A DNA stretch of 60,166 bases from Candidatus Tiamatella sp. (GCA_015522645.1 WALV01000043.1:1-60166); one strand, 5' to 3'; shown: positions 25,504 to 34,433, counted from the first letter of the stretch. The notes: generated by a model not told the origin, from the sequence alone. Program-made: numbers and translations.

Positions 25504-26625
25504 TCACCTCCTACCGAGAAGTATTCCGGATGCATTAGATCCTAACCCATTGACCCCGATTATCATAGCTTCCTTAGTTTCCGGTATTTGTATTTGGAAT
25601 GTTCCTGACAGGATCCCTGAGAGTTCTGCAATTTGATACACGCCGGTTGCACCGAATGGATGGCCCCTTGCCTTCAGGCCTCCGGTAACGTTTATAGGGA
25701 TCTCACCGTCTCTATCAAAAACTCCTTGGTTTGCCATATCTACAGATTTACCCCTCTCGGCTATCCCTATGGACTCCAATATTAGGTAAGGCGTTATCGT
25801 GAATTGATCTGTTACATCATAGAGGTCAACTGATAAATCTAACCCATTTTCATTCTTTATTTTAGAATAGACTCTTCGCGCGGCAGGTAAATCAAGTAAG
25901 TCTTCTTTATGCGTTACCGGCTTCACATCCGTAGAGCTATAGGCGTATTTTACCTCGGCAAGTGCAGAATTAGGGCTCCTGGTTAATAGAAGTGCACCAG
26001 CCCCATCTACTAGAGGATAGCTATCCAGTAGTGTTATAGGATCACTTATTACATTAGCTTTGACAACAGAGTCTTGGTCAACTGGGAATCTAAGGGCTGC
26101 ATATGGGTTATCAGCTGCATTTTTATGCATAAGAGCAGGCCAATATGCTAGTTCTTTATGTGTTTTACCATACCTCTTCATGTATTCCTTCATAGCCAGT
26201 GCATGCAGTGATGCATGCCCTACACCCATATATGATTCGTATTCACTATCGAATACTTTGCTAATCTCCTTGTACATTCTAGCGGCAACGAACTCAGTCA
26301 TTTTCTCAGCTCCGATGACTAGAATATTGTCGTACATGCCTCCAGCTAATAGCCTGAATGCCATTAACACTGAATTATGGCCGGAAGTTTCTCCCGTCTC
26401 GACTCTTATAGCGGGAACACCCTTGAAACCAGCGATTTCAGTTATTTTTGACGCTATATCAAGCTGACCTATCGTAGCTGCAGTAAATACTGTCGAAACT
26501 ATAATCATGTCAGGTTTATCTAAGCCCTCCATATCACTTAAAGCATCAAAGACTAGATCGTAAAGGCTCTTATTATACGATCTCCCCAGTTTGGTCATTC
26601 CATACGATTTAACGTAAACCCCCAT
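25504..26625 (-). CDS. Thiolase family protein lacking the catalytic cysteine
   Basis: A 373-aa thiolase-fold protein of the archaeal acetoacetyl-CoA thiolase type. Where active enzymes have VEAACASGG, this one has VETGETSGH, so the nucleophilic Cys is Glu79. The HDCF motif is TDQF (272-275), losing the oxyanion-hole His. The GHP motif (KARGHPFGATG, His322) is kept. No cysteine occurs anywhere in the protein. It is complete and in frame, with a good ribosome binding site (GGTGGTG) and 15 nt from the HMG-CoA synthase stop. It may be a structural partner in the HMG-CoA synthase/DUF35 complex rather than a thiolase. Confidence 0.88.
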   Translation of the reverse strand: MGVYVKSYGMTKLGRSYNKSLYDLVFDALSDMEGLDKPDMIIVSTVFTAATIGQLDIASKITEIAGFKGVPAIRVETGETSGHNSVLMAFRLLAGGMYDNILVIGAEKMTEFVAARMYKEISKVFDSEYESYMGVGHASLHALAMKEYMKRYGKTHKELAYWPALMHKNAADNPYAALRFPVDQDSVVKANVISDPITLLDSYPLVDGAGALLLTRSPNSALAEVKYAYSSTDVKPVTHKEDLLDLPAARRVYSKIKNENGLDLSVDLYDVTDQFTITPYLILESIGIAERGKSVDMANQGVFDRDGEIPINVTGGLKARGHPFGATGVYQIAELSGILSGTFQIQIPETKEAMIIGVNGLGSNASGILLGRR

Positions 26626-26640
26626 CTCACACCACCAAGG

Positions 26641-27696
26641 TTAGACTATACGGGTAATTATGCTCCTATACTTAGTGTACATAGCATAGTCTACCGTCTT
26701 CTTCCTCACCAAATAATCGTCCACTGTAGGAGCCTTGCTCTTTCTATTCACAATACTTTCGCCGACCACTATGCTATAGGCGTCACTTCCGGCGCCACTA
26801 CCGAATGGGGCTACAAGTATTCTTTGACCAGGTTTTGCTTGGTCGAGGACTCTAGCTAAACCCAGTAGAGCACTTCCATTATAGGTATTCCCGATAAACG
26901 GTGTCACAAGCCCTGGGAGAATCTTTTCTTTCGGGAATCCCAGCATTTTACCTACCTTTAGCGGGAATCGCCCATTGGGTTGATGGAAGATCGCGTAGTC
27001 GAAGTCCTCCTGTTTTAAATCAAGTGTTTCCATCAATGTCCGGACAGAATTTACTATATGATGGAAATACGCTGGCTCTCCAGTAAAGCCTTCACCATGT
27101 AAAGGATATGGTTGCAACGCTCTTCTCCAAAAGTCTGGAGTATCTGTAACATAAGTGTACGATCCTTCAATGACTGCTGCTTCCGTCCCATCCGGTTTCC
27201 CTATAATGAAGGCTGCTCCACCACTGCTTGCCGTGAACTCCAACACATCTCCCGGATTAGCTTGTGCAGTATCGCTACCTATGGCTAGACCGTATTTTAC
27301 TAGTCCCCCAAGAGTCATACCTATTATAGCTCTGAAAGCTTCACTTCCTGCTCGGCAAGCGAATTCAAGGTCAGAAGCCATTGTGGAGGGAGTTATGCCT
27401 AATGCCTCTGCAATAACTGTCGCACTAGGCTTTACAGCGTATGGTTTAGACTCGCTTCCGAACATTACCACACCTATTTCCTTGGGATCAATCATTGACC
27501 TTTTCAACGCGTTATAAGCGGCCTCCAGTCCTATAGTAAGAGAGTCCTCATCCGGGCCATCCACACTCTTCTCCTTCACGTTCAGACTGGCTGGAACACC
27601 TTCATGCCAACCCCATATTCTCGCTATCTCACTCATAGGAAGCCTATACCGAGGAATATATGCTCCCCAACCATAAATTGCGGCAGGATCGTGCAA
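26641..27696 (-). CDS. Hydroxymethylglutaryl-CoA synthase
   Basis: About 351 aa, archaeal HMG-CoA synthase type. GWGAYIPRYRLPM opens the fold. The catalytic Cys is in LEFACRAGSEA, the His in AIFHQPNGRFP, and FIGNTYNGSALLGLARVLD and FGSGAGSDAYS follow. It condenses acetoacetyl-CoA and acetyl-CoA. TTG 27696 is preferred as start because GGGTGG (27703-27708) lies 8 nt upstream; a GTG at 27708 overlaps that site. It is the first gene of the operon with thiolase, DUF35 and the HMGR-like protein. Confidence 0.93.
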   Translation of the reverse strand: MHDPAAIYGWGAYIPRYRLPMSEIARIWGWHEGVPASLNVKEKSVDGPDEDSLTIGLEAAYNALKRSMIDPKEIGVVMFGSESKPYAVKPSATVIAEALGITPSTMASDLEFACRAGSEAFRAIIGMTLGGLVKYGLAIGSDTAQANPGDVLEFTASSGGAAFIIGKPDGTEAAVIEGSYTYVTDTPDFWRRALQPYPLHGEGFTGEPAYFHHIVNSVRTLMETLDLKQEDFDYAIFHQPNGRFPLKVGKMLGFPKEKILPGLVTPFIGNTYNGSALLGLARVLDQAKPGQRILVAPFGSGAGSDAYSIVVGESIVNRKSKAPTVDDYLVRKKTVDYAMYTKYRSIITRIV

Positions 27697-27719
27697 TACG
27701 TCATCCACCCTTTATGCAG

Positions 27720-27741
27720 TTGTCTAAAAAGTATTAGACAA
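27720..27741 (-). promoter_or_regulatory. Perfect palindrome in the HMG-CoA synthase promoter
   Basis: TTGTCTAA (27720-27727) and TTAGACAA (27734-27741) form an 8-bp inverted repeat with a 6-nt spacer. On the minus strand a T-rich TATA candidate lies about 10-20 nt further upstream, which would put transcription start within the palindrome. This is where an archaeal repressor would bind. It could alternatively serve as a hairpin terminator for the upstream dppF gene, whose stop is 49 nt away. Confidence 0.45.
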
Positions 27742-27789
27742 AACTCTCCATAAAAACTTAAACCCGGAAGAAGATAGTATAACTACTTA

Positions 27790-28914
27790 TTAATCATGTA
27801 ACCAGCAAGCAACTCTTCTCCCAGGCTTAACCTCCTTAAAAGGCGGTTCCTCCTTTGGACACTTATCAACCAACTTAGCCATTCCTTCCTGGCCTCCGAC
27901 TGCTCTATTGTAGTAAACGCATCTAGGATGGAACCGGCAGCCGGGAGGTATATTAATAGCACTAGGAACCTCACCAATTATTGGAACTTCTCTTATTTTC
28001 TTCCTATTTTCCGGGTTGGGATCAGGTATGGCTGCAACCAAAGCTTTGGTATAAGGATGCAATGGATCAGAGATTATTTCCCTTGCCTCACCCATTTCTA
28101 CAATTTTCCCAAGGTACATAACGGCTATTCTATTACATACGTATCGTGCAACAGCTAGGTCGTGAGTAATAAAGATGTAGGACAGGCCTATATCCCTCTT
28201 CAACTCGTTGAATAACTCTAGTATTTCCGCTCTAATTGACACGTCCAGCATTGAAACCGGTTCATCTGCAATTACCAGACGAGGGTTTAGAATTATAGCT
28301 CTTGCAATAGCTACCCTCTGCCTCTGCCCACCGCTGAGCTGGTGGGGGTATCTATCGATAAAATCCTCGGCAGGTGTTAATCTAACTTTATCAAGGACTC
28401 TAATTATCATTTCCTCCTTTTCCTCTCTAGTTGAAACCATCTTATGTACATCTATAGCCTCACCGACAACATCCCTTATCCTATAACGAGGATTCATGCT
28501 TCCATAAGGATCCTGATACACTATCTGTAAATCCCTTCTTAGAGGCTTAAACTTCTTTTGAGGGATAGAGACCAAGTCGACTCTTCCATCTGAATCCACG
28601 CTGACTCCGTTTTCTCTGAGGTCACTCAACACTGACTTACTAGGCTTGAATATCACAGAACCGCTTGTGACTGGGACTAATCTAAGTATAGCTTTCCCTG
28701 TAGTTGTTTTTCCACAGCCGCTCTCACCTACAAGGCAGAACGTCTCTCTTTCATGGACTTCGAATGAAATACCATCTACTGCATGAACATACAGTTTCGC
28801 CTTGCCCTTCAGATTATCAATAAAGCTTTGTGAGACGGGGAACCATACTTTAAGATTATTGGCTTCTAGGATTTTTTCTCCTATATCAGTACTATACACG
28901 TGTTCGCACCTCAT
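27790..28914 (-). CDS. dppF: Peptide ABC transporter ATP-binding protein (DppF/OppF type)
   Basis: About 374 aa. Walker A is GESGCGKTT, the signature is LSGGQRQRV, Walker B is LVIADEPVS and the H-loop is FITHD. The C-terminal oligopeptide-transporter extension has CRFHPRC and another Cys, a family feature that can hold an iron-sulfur cluster. It energises import of peptides with DppD. The ATG at 28914 overlaps the dppD stop as TGATG, so translation is coupled. It is the last gene of the five-gene transporter locus. Confidence 0.92.
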   Translation of the reverse strand: MRCEHVYSTDIGEKILEANNLKVWFPVSQSFIDNLKGKAKLYVHAVDGISFEVHERETFCLVGESGCGKTTTGKAILRLVPVTSGSVIFKPSKSVLSDLRENGVSVDSDGRVDLVSIPQKKFKPLRRDLQIVYQDPYGSMNPRYRIRDVVGEAIDVHKMVSTREEKEEMIIRVLDKVRLTPAEDFIDRYPHQLSGGQRQRVAIARAIILNPRLVIADEPVSMLDVSIRAEILELFNELKRDIGLSYIFITHDLAVARYVCNRIAVMYLGKIVEMGEAREIISDPLHPYTKALVAAIPDPNPENRKKIREVPIIGEVPSAINIPPGCRFHPRCVYYNRAVGGQEGMAKLVDKCPKEEPPFKEVKPGRRVACWLHD

Positions 28915-29879
28915 CAATCATAGAGATGGCAAGCTGCATAATGCCCCTTCTCTAATTCCTTCAAGGGAGGTTCTTCCTTATGGCAAATGTCCATTACCCT
29001 GTTACACCTAGGTGCAAACCTACATCCCGGCGGAGGGAATCTTAGATCAGGTGGAGCCCCAGGTATATACTCTAGTTTTGTAACCGGTCCTGTAAGCCTG
29101 GGGATAGCTCTTATCAAAGCCTGCGTATAAGGATGAAGCGGATTATTAAATATCTGTTCTGCAGTACCGAACTCTACAATTTTACCAGCATACATAACGG
29201 CAATTTTCTCTGCCAATTCAGTAACAGCTCCCAAGTCATGGCTTATTATAATAATGCTACGTTTCTTTTTCCTTTGCAACTCCTTTAAAAGATTAAGTAT
29301 CTGTGACTGAACCACCACGTCTAATGCAGTGGTAGGCTCATCAGCTATAACTATGTCTGGTTCAAGAGTCAATGCCATAGCAATGACTACTCTTTGCTTC
29401 ATCCCTCCCGATAGTTCATGAGGATATCTATCTGCTATAGCCGGTGTCAAACCAACACTATTTAGAAGCTCATCCACTCTCTTGAAAGCCTTTTCCTCAG
29501 AATAACCTGCTAATAGCATCGGCTCCGCGACCTGCTCACGTATCTTGTAAACAGGGTTAAGCGCATTCATCGCACCCTGAAATATCATGCTAACCTTCTT
29601 CCATCTAATCTTTTCTCTTATCTCACCCTCACTCATCCTAGTTATATCCATACCATCAATCATGATGGAACCACTGACAATTTTACCTGGAGGAGGAACT
29701 AGACCTATTATACTCCATGCCAACGTAGATTTTCCACAGCCGCTCTCACCTACAATACCTAAAGTCTCTCCTTTTTCGAGTGTAAGCGATACATTGTCAA
29801 CAGCTTTCACTATGCCCCTTAAAGTGTAAAAATAAGTCTTCAACCCTTTAATTTCAAGTAATGGCAAGGCAAACACCAT
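28914..29879 (-). CDS. dppD: Peptide ABC transporter ATP-binding protein (DppD/OppD type)
   Basis: About 321 aa. Walker A is GESGCGKST, the signature is LSGGMKQRV, Walker B is DIVIADEPTT and the H-loop is IISHD. It ends with the oligo_HPY extension containing CRFAPRC. I place the start at ATG 29879 or GTG 29876: LLEIKGLKTYF follows at once, and GGTGG lies just upstream. A 46-residue in-frame extension upstream is hydrophobic and unlike the family. It has its own TATA box and follows the terminator of the binding-protein gene. Confidence 0.92.
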   Translation of the reverse strand: MVFALPLLEIKGLKTYFYTLRGIVKAVDNVSLTLEKGETLGIVGESGCGKSTLAWSIIGLVPPPGKIVSGSIMIDGMDITRMSEGEIREKIRWKKVSMIFQGAMNALNPVYKIREQVAEPMLLAGYSEEKAFKRVDELLNSVGLTPAIADRYPHELSGGMKQRVVIAMALTLEPDIVIADEPTTALDVVVQSQILNLLKELQRKKKRSIIIISHDLGAVTELAEKIAVMYAGKIVEFGTAEQIFNNPLHPYTQALIRAIPRLTGPVTKLEYIPGAPPDLRFPPPGCRFAPRCNRVMDICHKEEPPLKELEKGHYAACHLYD

Positions 29880-29937
29880 TCCACCAGCTAAACTACCGGA
29901 GCAAAATACTTGCGTATACCAGATTTTTAATTTTACA

Positions 29938-29945
29938 ATATAAAA
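29938..29945 (-). promoter_or_regulatory. TATA box for dppD-dppF
   Basis: TTTTATAT on the minus strand, about 60 nt upstream of the dppD start and after a T-run terminator, suggests that the two ATPase genes have their own promoter inside the transporter locus. Confidence 0.45.
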
Positions 29946-30004
29946 CCAAACTCTAATAATACTCACATTACTATCAGGAAAGCCAATATTAATTAAAGAC
30001 AAGT

Positions 30005-30031
30005 GAAAAAGAAACAAAAATTAAAAAAATA
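30005..30031 (-). terminator. T-rich terminator after the peptide-binding protein gene
   Basis: On the minus strand a sequence dominated by T-runs (including TTATTTTTTT and TTTTTG) begins about 20 nt after the stop of the binding-protein gene. This is the form of archaeal intrinsic terminators. It may let the abundant binding protein be expressed above the ATPase genes. Confidence 0.55.
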
Positions 30032-30051
30032 AGAGAATTGTTTTATAGCCG

Positions 30052-32733
30052 TTACTTTCTCATTGCATACCATGCCGCGGCTATGATTATTATGATTATT
30101 ATTATGACGCTAGCCCATAGTGCTGCATTGCTCTTCTTCGGTGCAGTAGTCGATTGTGTAGGTGAAGATGTCGGTGAGCTAGTTGTTGTCTGCACAGGAC
30201 TGCTTGTAGTGGTCGTGTGGGTTGTGCTTGTAGTGGTAGTTGTCGTAGTAGTTGTTGTCTGCACAGGACTGCTTGTAGTGGTCGTGTGGGTTGTGCTTGT
30301 AGTGGTAGTTGTCGTAGTAGTTGTTGTCTGCACAGGAGGTGCTTGCAGCGTTAGCACTTTCTGGAATGTTGCTGGTACGCTGTAGCCTACCGGGTATGCT
30401 AGAATAGCTATTGAATACTGGCCTTCCGGTAGGTTAGATGGTAGTTGTGCTATGAATTCTCCGGGCTTTACCTGTTTGATGTTAAGGAATGTTGACTTGT
30501 AGTTGCTTAAATCTATGAGAAGGGCGTAAACCATTGAATTCTGCTGGGTTGCAGGATTACCGCTGACAGTAGCATCGATCTTAGCGATTGGAGTTCCTTT
30601 CGTGTTGTAAGATATGCCGGGAACTGTTGCATTCATTGTTAGACTCTTAGGTGAAAGCTCTAGGGCTATAATGGCAGGTTGAACAGGGAAGTTCTGTACT
30701 CTCTCTAAAGTAGCTACATCATTAACATTATCATAGCTTGTCAGTTTGAAGGGGCCATTCCCTATCACGAGGTTGTGATACTCGTTATAGAAGTTTATCA
30801 GGTTATGTACACGTGCCTGCCAGTCGCTTAGCGAGAGTACGCCTAGGTTTATGAGCTGTTGAACCCAGTCCGGTGGGTTGTTCAATGTATTATTGAGGTA
30901 GTTTATCATCATTTGATCCTGGTCTGTTGAGATCAGGTGGACCTGTGGTAATCCTGTAGCGCCAGAAGCCTCCATAGTATAAACAAGCTTATGGTTCCTT
31001 GTAGCCTGGTCCATTGCAGCGTAAAGCTCAAGTGGGAAGGATGTCCATGGATTCATGGTTTGAGCTGTTAGGCCATCGTCAACCGATGTGTAGTTAGAGT
31101 ATACTGTCACCGCAGTACTGTTTATGATTTTTATGGCTACGAAGTTATTAAGGAATGTGGAGTAATATCCTTGTAGTGATGTTTCTGCTCTATTATCTTT
31201 TGTTGTATTGGTACTAGTATCATGACTGTATTCCTCTATAACGTATATAGGAGCCAGTAAATCAGCAACCGTTTCCGTGGTTCCATCATGGAACTTCAAT
31301 TTACCTAGCAGTTTGAAGTTATAGGTTATAGCATCCTTAGCATACAGTGTTCCCTCGTCACTCACATGCTTCCATTGATGAGCCTTATAATCATATACTA
31401 AAGCGTTACCTGGAACCTGTAATACTGGGCTGCCTTTCTGCACGCTCCATGTTGCAGTGTTAGCAGGACTCCAACCAGTGGCACCATCCGTCACTCTACT
31501 AGTTACTTCAGGCCATATAACTGCCCGGTATACTGACTGGCTGTACATGTCCTGCCATCCGGCTACAGGGTTCCATCCCCAACCGGATTTATATACATAC
31601 CTATCACTTAACTTCACACTATCTGTCTTGTAGTGGAGATTAAGGTAAGTGAATGTATTCCAAGGCCATGCTTTAGGACTGGTTATAAAGCCTGTTAAAC
31701 CTGGTGCTGCAATATAGAAGTCTCTGGTTGCAGCAACCCATACACGTACGGATTCCTGGAACCCTAGGTCTAATATCTTGTTGACCATCTGGTAGAACTG
31801 TGCTGATGAATTATACTCGCCATTGTCTAATGCAGTTGCTATTTTATCTATTGTAGCATTTCGATAATTCCAGTATCCACTTTGCAGCCATCCAGGCATG
31901 CCTCCCCAGATGCTACTGTAGAAGTATACTGCATCGCCGTAGTTGTATTTTGTCATACCTGTTATGCCCCAACCTTCAGTATATAAGCTCCACTGGCAGT
32001 CGCCTGGGTTTCCTGAATAGACTATTTGGAAAGCAGCACTGAAGTCCTTGTACATTCTGTTGACCGTTAGATTAGCCTCTTTCTCTAGAACATTGGCAAG
32101 CATATCACCAATATTCCTACGCTCGTCTTCTGTTCTAATGACAAAGTTTACAGTAACAGGTTTACCGTCCTTATACCACTTACCGTTCTTGAGAACAGCA
32201 CCATCTCTCTTTAGGGCGTCAGCAAGAAGGTGGAGGCCGTAGGATTTTCCTTTAGCTTCAACTATACTCATCCACTTTGTGTTGGTAGCTATTAGATGGG
32301 GATAGTCAGGGTCAAGCGGTGTATAAGAATTGACTATCGGTAAGGCATACCCCTTGTATATATTGGTTACAATTTGTTCCCTCGGTATCAGGAATTCCAA
32401 TGCGAATCTTGCCTCTCTATCAGCAAACAGATTAAACATGCCATTGCTACACTCGTTTGCTGGGTTTACCAGAATATCTGTCAAACCTCCTAGTGGCGCT
32501 ATAACAGTAAATCCTTTCGTCTTAAGAGTTTGGGCTGTTTCAGCACTCCTTATTCCAAATAACCTACCCTGGGTTTCACCGTTCTCCAGTGACTGGACTG
32601 CTGTTGCGTCATCCGTTATCCTCTCAATTGTTATTTTGTTGACGAGAACGCTTTGCTGAGCATTTGCTTGGTATAGTGGAATGAGCGGTAGTAGCATAAT
32701 GACTATTAATAGTATCGAGAAATACTTCTTCAC
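30052..32733 (-). CDS. Peptide ABC transporter substrate-binding protein, membrane-anchored (family 5)
   Basis: About 893 aa from GTG 32733, chosen because AGAGGTGAG lies 7 nt upstream; this places a clean signal peptide (KKYFSILLIVIMLLPLIPL) at the N-terminus. The body is an extracytoplasmic family 5 binding protein (VAGWQDMYSQSVYRAVIWPEV, then LGKLKFHDGTTETVADLL). Near the C-terminus a Thr/Ser-rich stalk contains two identical 23-residue repeats. A single hydrophobic helix (ALWASVIIIIIIIIAAAWYA) and MRK end the protein, anchoring it to the outer membrane face. The stalk is probably O-glycosylated (inference). It delivers peptides to the DppBC channel. Confidence 0.92.
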   Translation of the reverse strand: MKKYFSILLIVIMLLPLIPLYQANAQQSVLVNKITIERITDDATAVQSLENGETQGRLFGIRSAETAQTLKTKGFTVIAPLGGLTDILVNPANECSNGMFNLFADREARFALEFLIPREQIVTNIYKGYALPIVNSYTPLDPDYPHLIATNTKWMSIVEAKGKSYGLHLLADALKRDGAVLKNGKWYKDGKPVTVNFVIRTEDERRNIGDMLANVLEKEANLTVNRMYKDFSAAFQIVYSGNPGDCQWSLYTEGWGITGMTKYNYGDAVYFYSSIWGGMPGWLQSGYWNYRNATIDKIATALDNGEYNSSAQFYQMVNKILDLGFQESVRVWVAATRDFYIAAPGLTGFITSPKAWPWNTFTYLNLHYKTDSVKLSDRYVYKSGWGWNPVAGWQDMYSQSVYRAVIWPEVTSRVTDGATGWSPANTATWSVQKGSPVLQVPGNALVYDYKAHQWKHVSDEGTLYAKDAITYNFKLLGKLKFHDGTTETVADLLAPIYVIEEYSHDTSTNTTKDNRAETSLQGYYSTFLNNFVAIKIINSTAVTVYSNYTSVDDGLTAQTMNPWTSFPLELYAAMDQATRNHKLVYTMEASGATGLPQVHLISTDQDQMMINYLNNTLNNPPDWVQQLINLGVLSLSDWQARVHNLINFYNEYHNLVIGNGPFKLTSYDNVNDVATLERVQNFPVQPAIIALELSPKSLTMNATVPGISYNTKGTPIAKIDATVSGNPATQQNSMVYALLIDLSNYKSTFLNIKQVKPGEFIAQLPSNLPEGQYSIAILAYPVGYSVPATFQKVLTLQAPPVQTTTTTTTTTTSTTHTTTTSSPVQTTTTTTTTTTSTTHTTTTSSPVQTTTSSPTSSPTQSTTAPKKSNAALWASVIIIIIIIIAAAWYAMRK
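30182..30336. repeat. Two perfect 69-bp tandem repeats plus partial third
   Basis: Units at 30182-30250 and 30251-30319 appear identical, followed by 17 nt of a third copy. They lie in frame in the binding-protein gene and encode the Thr/Ser stalk. Because 69 is a multiple of 3, gain or loss of a unit changes stalk length without a frameshift. Confidence 0.9.
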
Positions 32734-32875
32734 TATTAGACTCACCTCTAACATATTGAATGTTTAGTGGTCTAGTTCTTGTATTAATGGATAGCTCTAT
32801 TTAAAATTATTCTCAACATACAGTGGGATAAGAGTTATTGAAGAATAGTTAGAAAATAATGCTCGAGAGGTGTTA

Positions 32876-34423
32876 TTATTTCTGTAGCTTGGGGGCAACT
32901 ATGGGTTCTATGGCTCTTCCTAATAGTAGGAAAGTCGCTGAGAATACAACTAGCGCCAAACCTGGGAATAAATAAGTCCACCACCAACCATTTAATATTG
33001 CCTGAGAATTATAGGCGTTTTGAAGCATCTTACCCCAAGTAGGAGCGGTTGGGTCACCGAATCCAAGTAATGCTAATCCTGCTTCAGTAACTATTATTCC
33101 CGGTATACTTAGGACCGCTATTGCTATGGTATATGGAAGCACCTGTGGAAATATGTGCCTAAATATTATTCTTGACGCGCCTGCTCCAGATGCACGTGCA
33201 GCTTCTACATATAATTGCTCACTTATTTGTAGAGCCGCGCTTCTTATAACTATTACAGGCCCAGCCCAGAACAGTAGTATCATTAATCCAGCTAGTACCA
33301 TTAGTGTTATAGATTGGCGGAATATGTAGGAAAGCACTATCAGTATAGGTAGGAATGGAAGAGAATTAACTATATCTGCAACCCTCATCAAAGCCTCTCC
33401 TCTTATGTCCTTCCAAAAACCAGCTAATGTTCCATAGATGGCTCCCACGAAGGTTGAGACGAATGTTACAGTGAATCCTATTACAAAGGCGAAAGGAACA
33501 CCCAGTAAGAGGCCCAAACCTATTGGTCTTGCCTGGTTATCAGTGCCAAATAAACCATAACAGTTGGGCATGAATTTCCATTCAAATGAAGTTAGGTTAA
33601 CTGAACCTCTGTTACTAGTAGGTGATACTCCTTTTTCCGGGAGGAAAACTGCTGTTATATTTATAGTGTAATCCCCTTTTAATGGCACAAGTGTTTCTCC
33701 TTTACTTCCATTCACAACCTTGGCGAATAGTAATTCATTGTCTATTATTGGGTTTACTATAATAGAGGTATTAGCGTATAGCTTCTGCAGGCTTCTCATT
33801 AGAAATGAATATATTCTATTGCTTTGGGAGATATATGTTAATCCTAACGGTAAAACACTTATATTGTTTCCTTTTCTTTCAATCGCGCCATATAGAGCAG
33901 TTATTTTACCGGTCTGAAGAGTCGAGTCATAAAAAGTTATCCTAGATCCATCAGGCCTATCGAGTGTATAGTATAGCTTTATAAATGAAACGTTTTCACC
34001 TACTCTAACAGCTGTTGAGACGAGGACGTCACTCGGAAAAGCATTGGATTTATACTTAAACTTATAGAAGTACTCCGTCTTATAGCCCTCGATTTTAATC
34101 GGCCCGAATAATCCTTGTACTGTAATTAAAGTTTTCTCTATACCTGTTTTATTAAGATCACCGTAACGGATGTCAATCCTCTGATTAAATTTGTTTGAAA
34201 CCGACCAGCAAGGCGGGGCATTTACAGGGTATTTGTAAGGCCATAATGCTGTTACTCCTTGAGCATATTCTGTTGTAATGGTAGGATAGTAAAATGCTAC
34301 AACGTATCCGGCCATTACTAGAAACAGTATAAGTAGGATGATACCTGTTTTCCCTGAGAAACTCATCCATATTATCCGTGAATTAGTTGAAAATGATTCC
34401 TTCCAGTGCTTCAGGTTAGGCAT
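32876..34423 (-). CDS. dppC: Peptide ABC transporter permease (DppC type) with large extracytoplasmic insert
   Basis: 515 aa, far longer than the usual about 300. One membrane helix (TGIILLILFLVMAGYVVAFYY, residues 27-47) is followed by about 260 residues predicted to be extracytoplasmic, beta-rich with several NxS/T sites. The typical permease domain then starts near LLLGVPFAFVIGFTVTFV. The EAA loop is YVEAARASGAGASRIIFRHIFPQ. It forms the membrane channel with DppB. The ATG at 34423 has GGTGATG 5 nt upstream. The dppB stop is 10 nt away. Confidence 0.9.
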   Translation of the reverse strand: MPNLKHWKESFSTNSRIIWMSFSGKTGIILLILFLVMAGYVVAFYYPTITTEYAQGVTALWPYKYPVNAPPCWSVSNKFNQRIDIRYGDLNKTGIEKTLITVQGLFGPIKIEGYKTEYFYKFKYKSNAFPSDVLVSTAVRVGENVSFIKLYYTLDRPDGSRITFYDSTLQTGKITALYGAIERKGNNISVLPLGLTYISQSNRIYSFLMRSLQKLYANTSIIVNPIIDNELLFAKVVNGSKGETLVPLKGDYTINITAVFLPEKGVSPTSNRGSVNLTSFEWKFMPNCYGLFGTDNQARPIGLGLLLGVPFAFVIGFTVTFVSTFVGAIYGTLAGFWKDIRGEALMRVADIVNSLPFLPILIVLSYIFRQSITLMVLAGLMILLFWAGPVIVIRSAALQISEQLYVEAARASGAGASRIIFRHIFPQVLPYTIAIAVLSIPGIIVTEAGLALLGFGDPTAPTWGKMLQNAYNSQAILNGWWWTYLFPGLALVVFSATFLLLGRAIEPIVAPKLQK

Positions 34424-34433
34424 TTTTCATCAC

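Noticed and set aside
27709-27789. T-rich sequence after dppF considered as a certain terminator
   Set aside because: It overlaps the promoter of the HMG-CoA synthase operon, so the two roles cannot be separated by sequence alone.
30182-30336. Tandem repeats considered as a CRISPR array
   Set aside because: The units are directly adjacent with no unique spacers and are in frame inside a Thr/Ser-rich coding region.
30038-30385. A plus-strand ORF of 115 codons rich in valine
   Set aside because: It is the reverse complement of the Thr-rich stalk of the binding-protein gene; the valine runs come from Thr codons read backwards.
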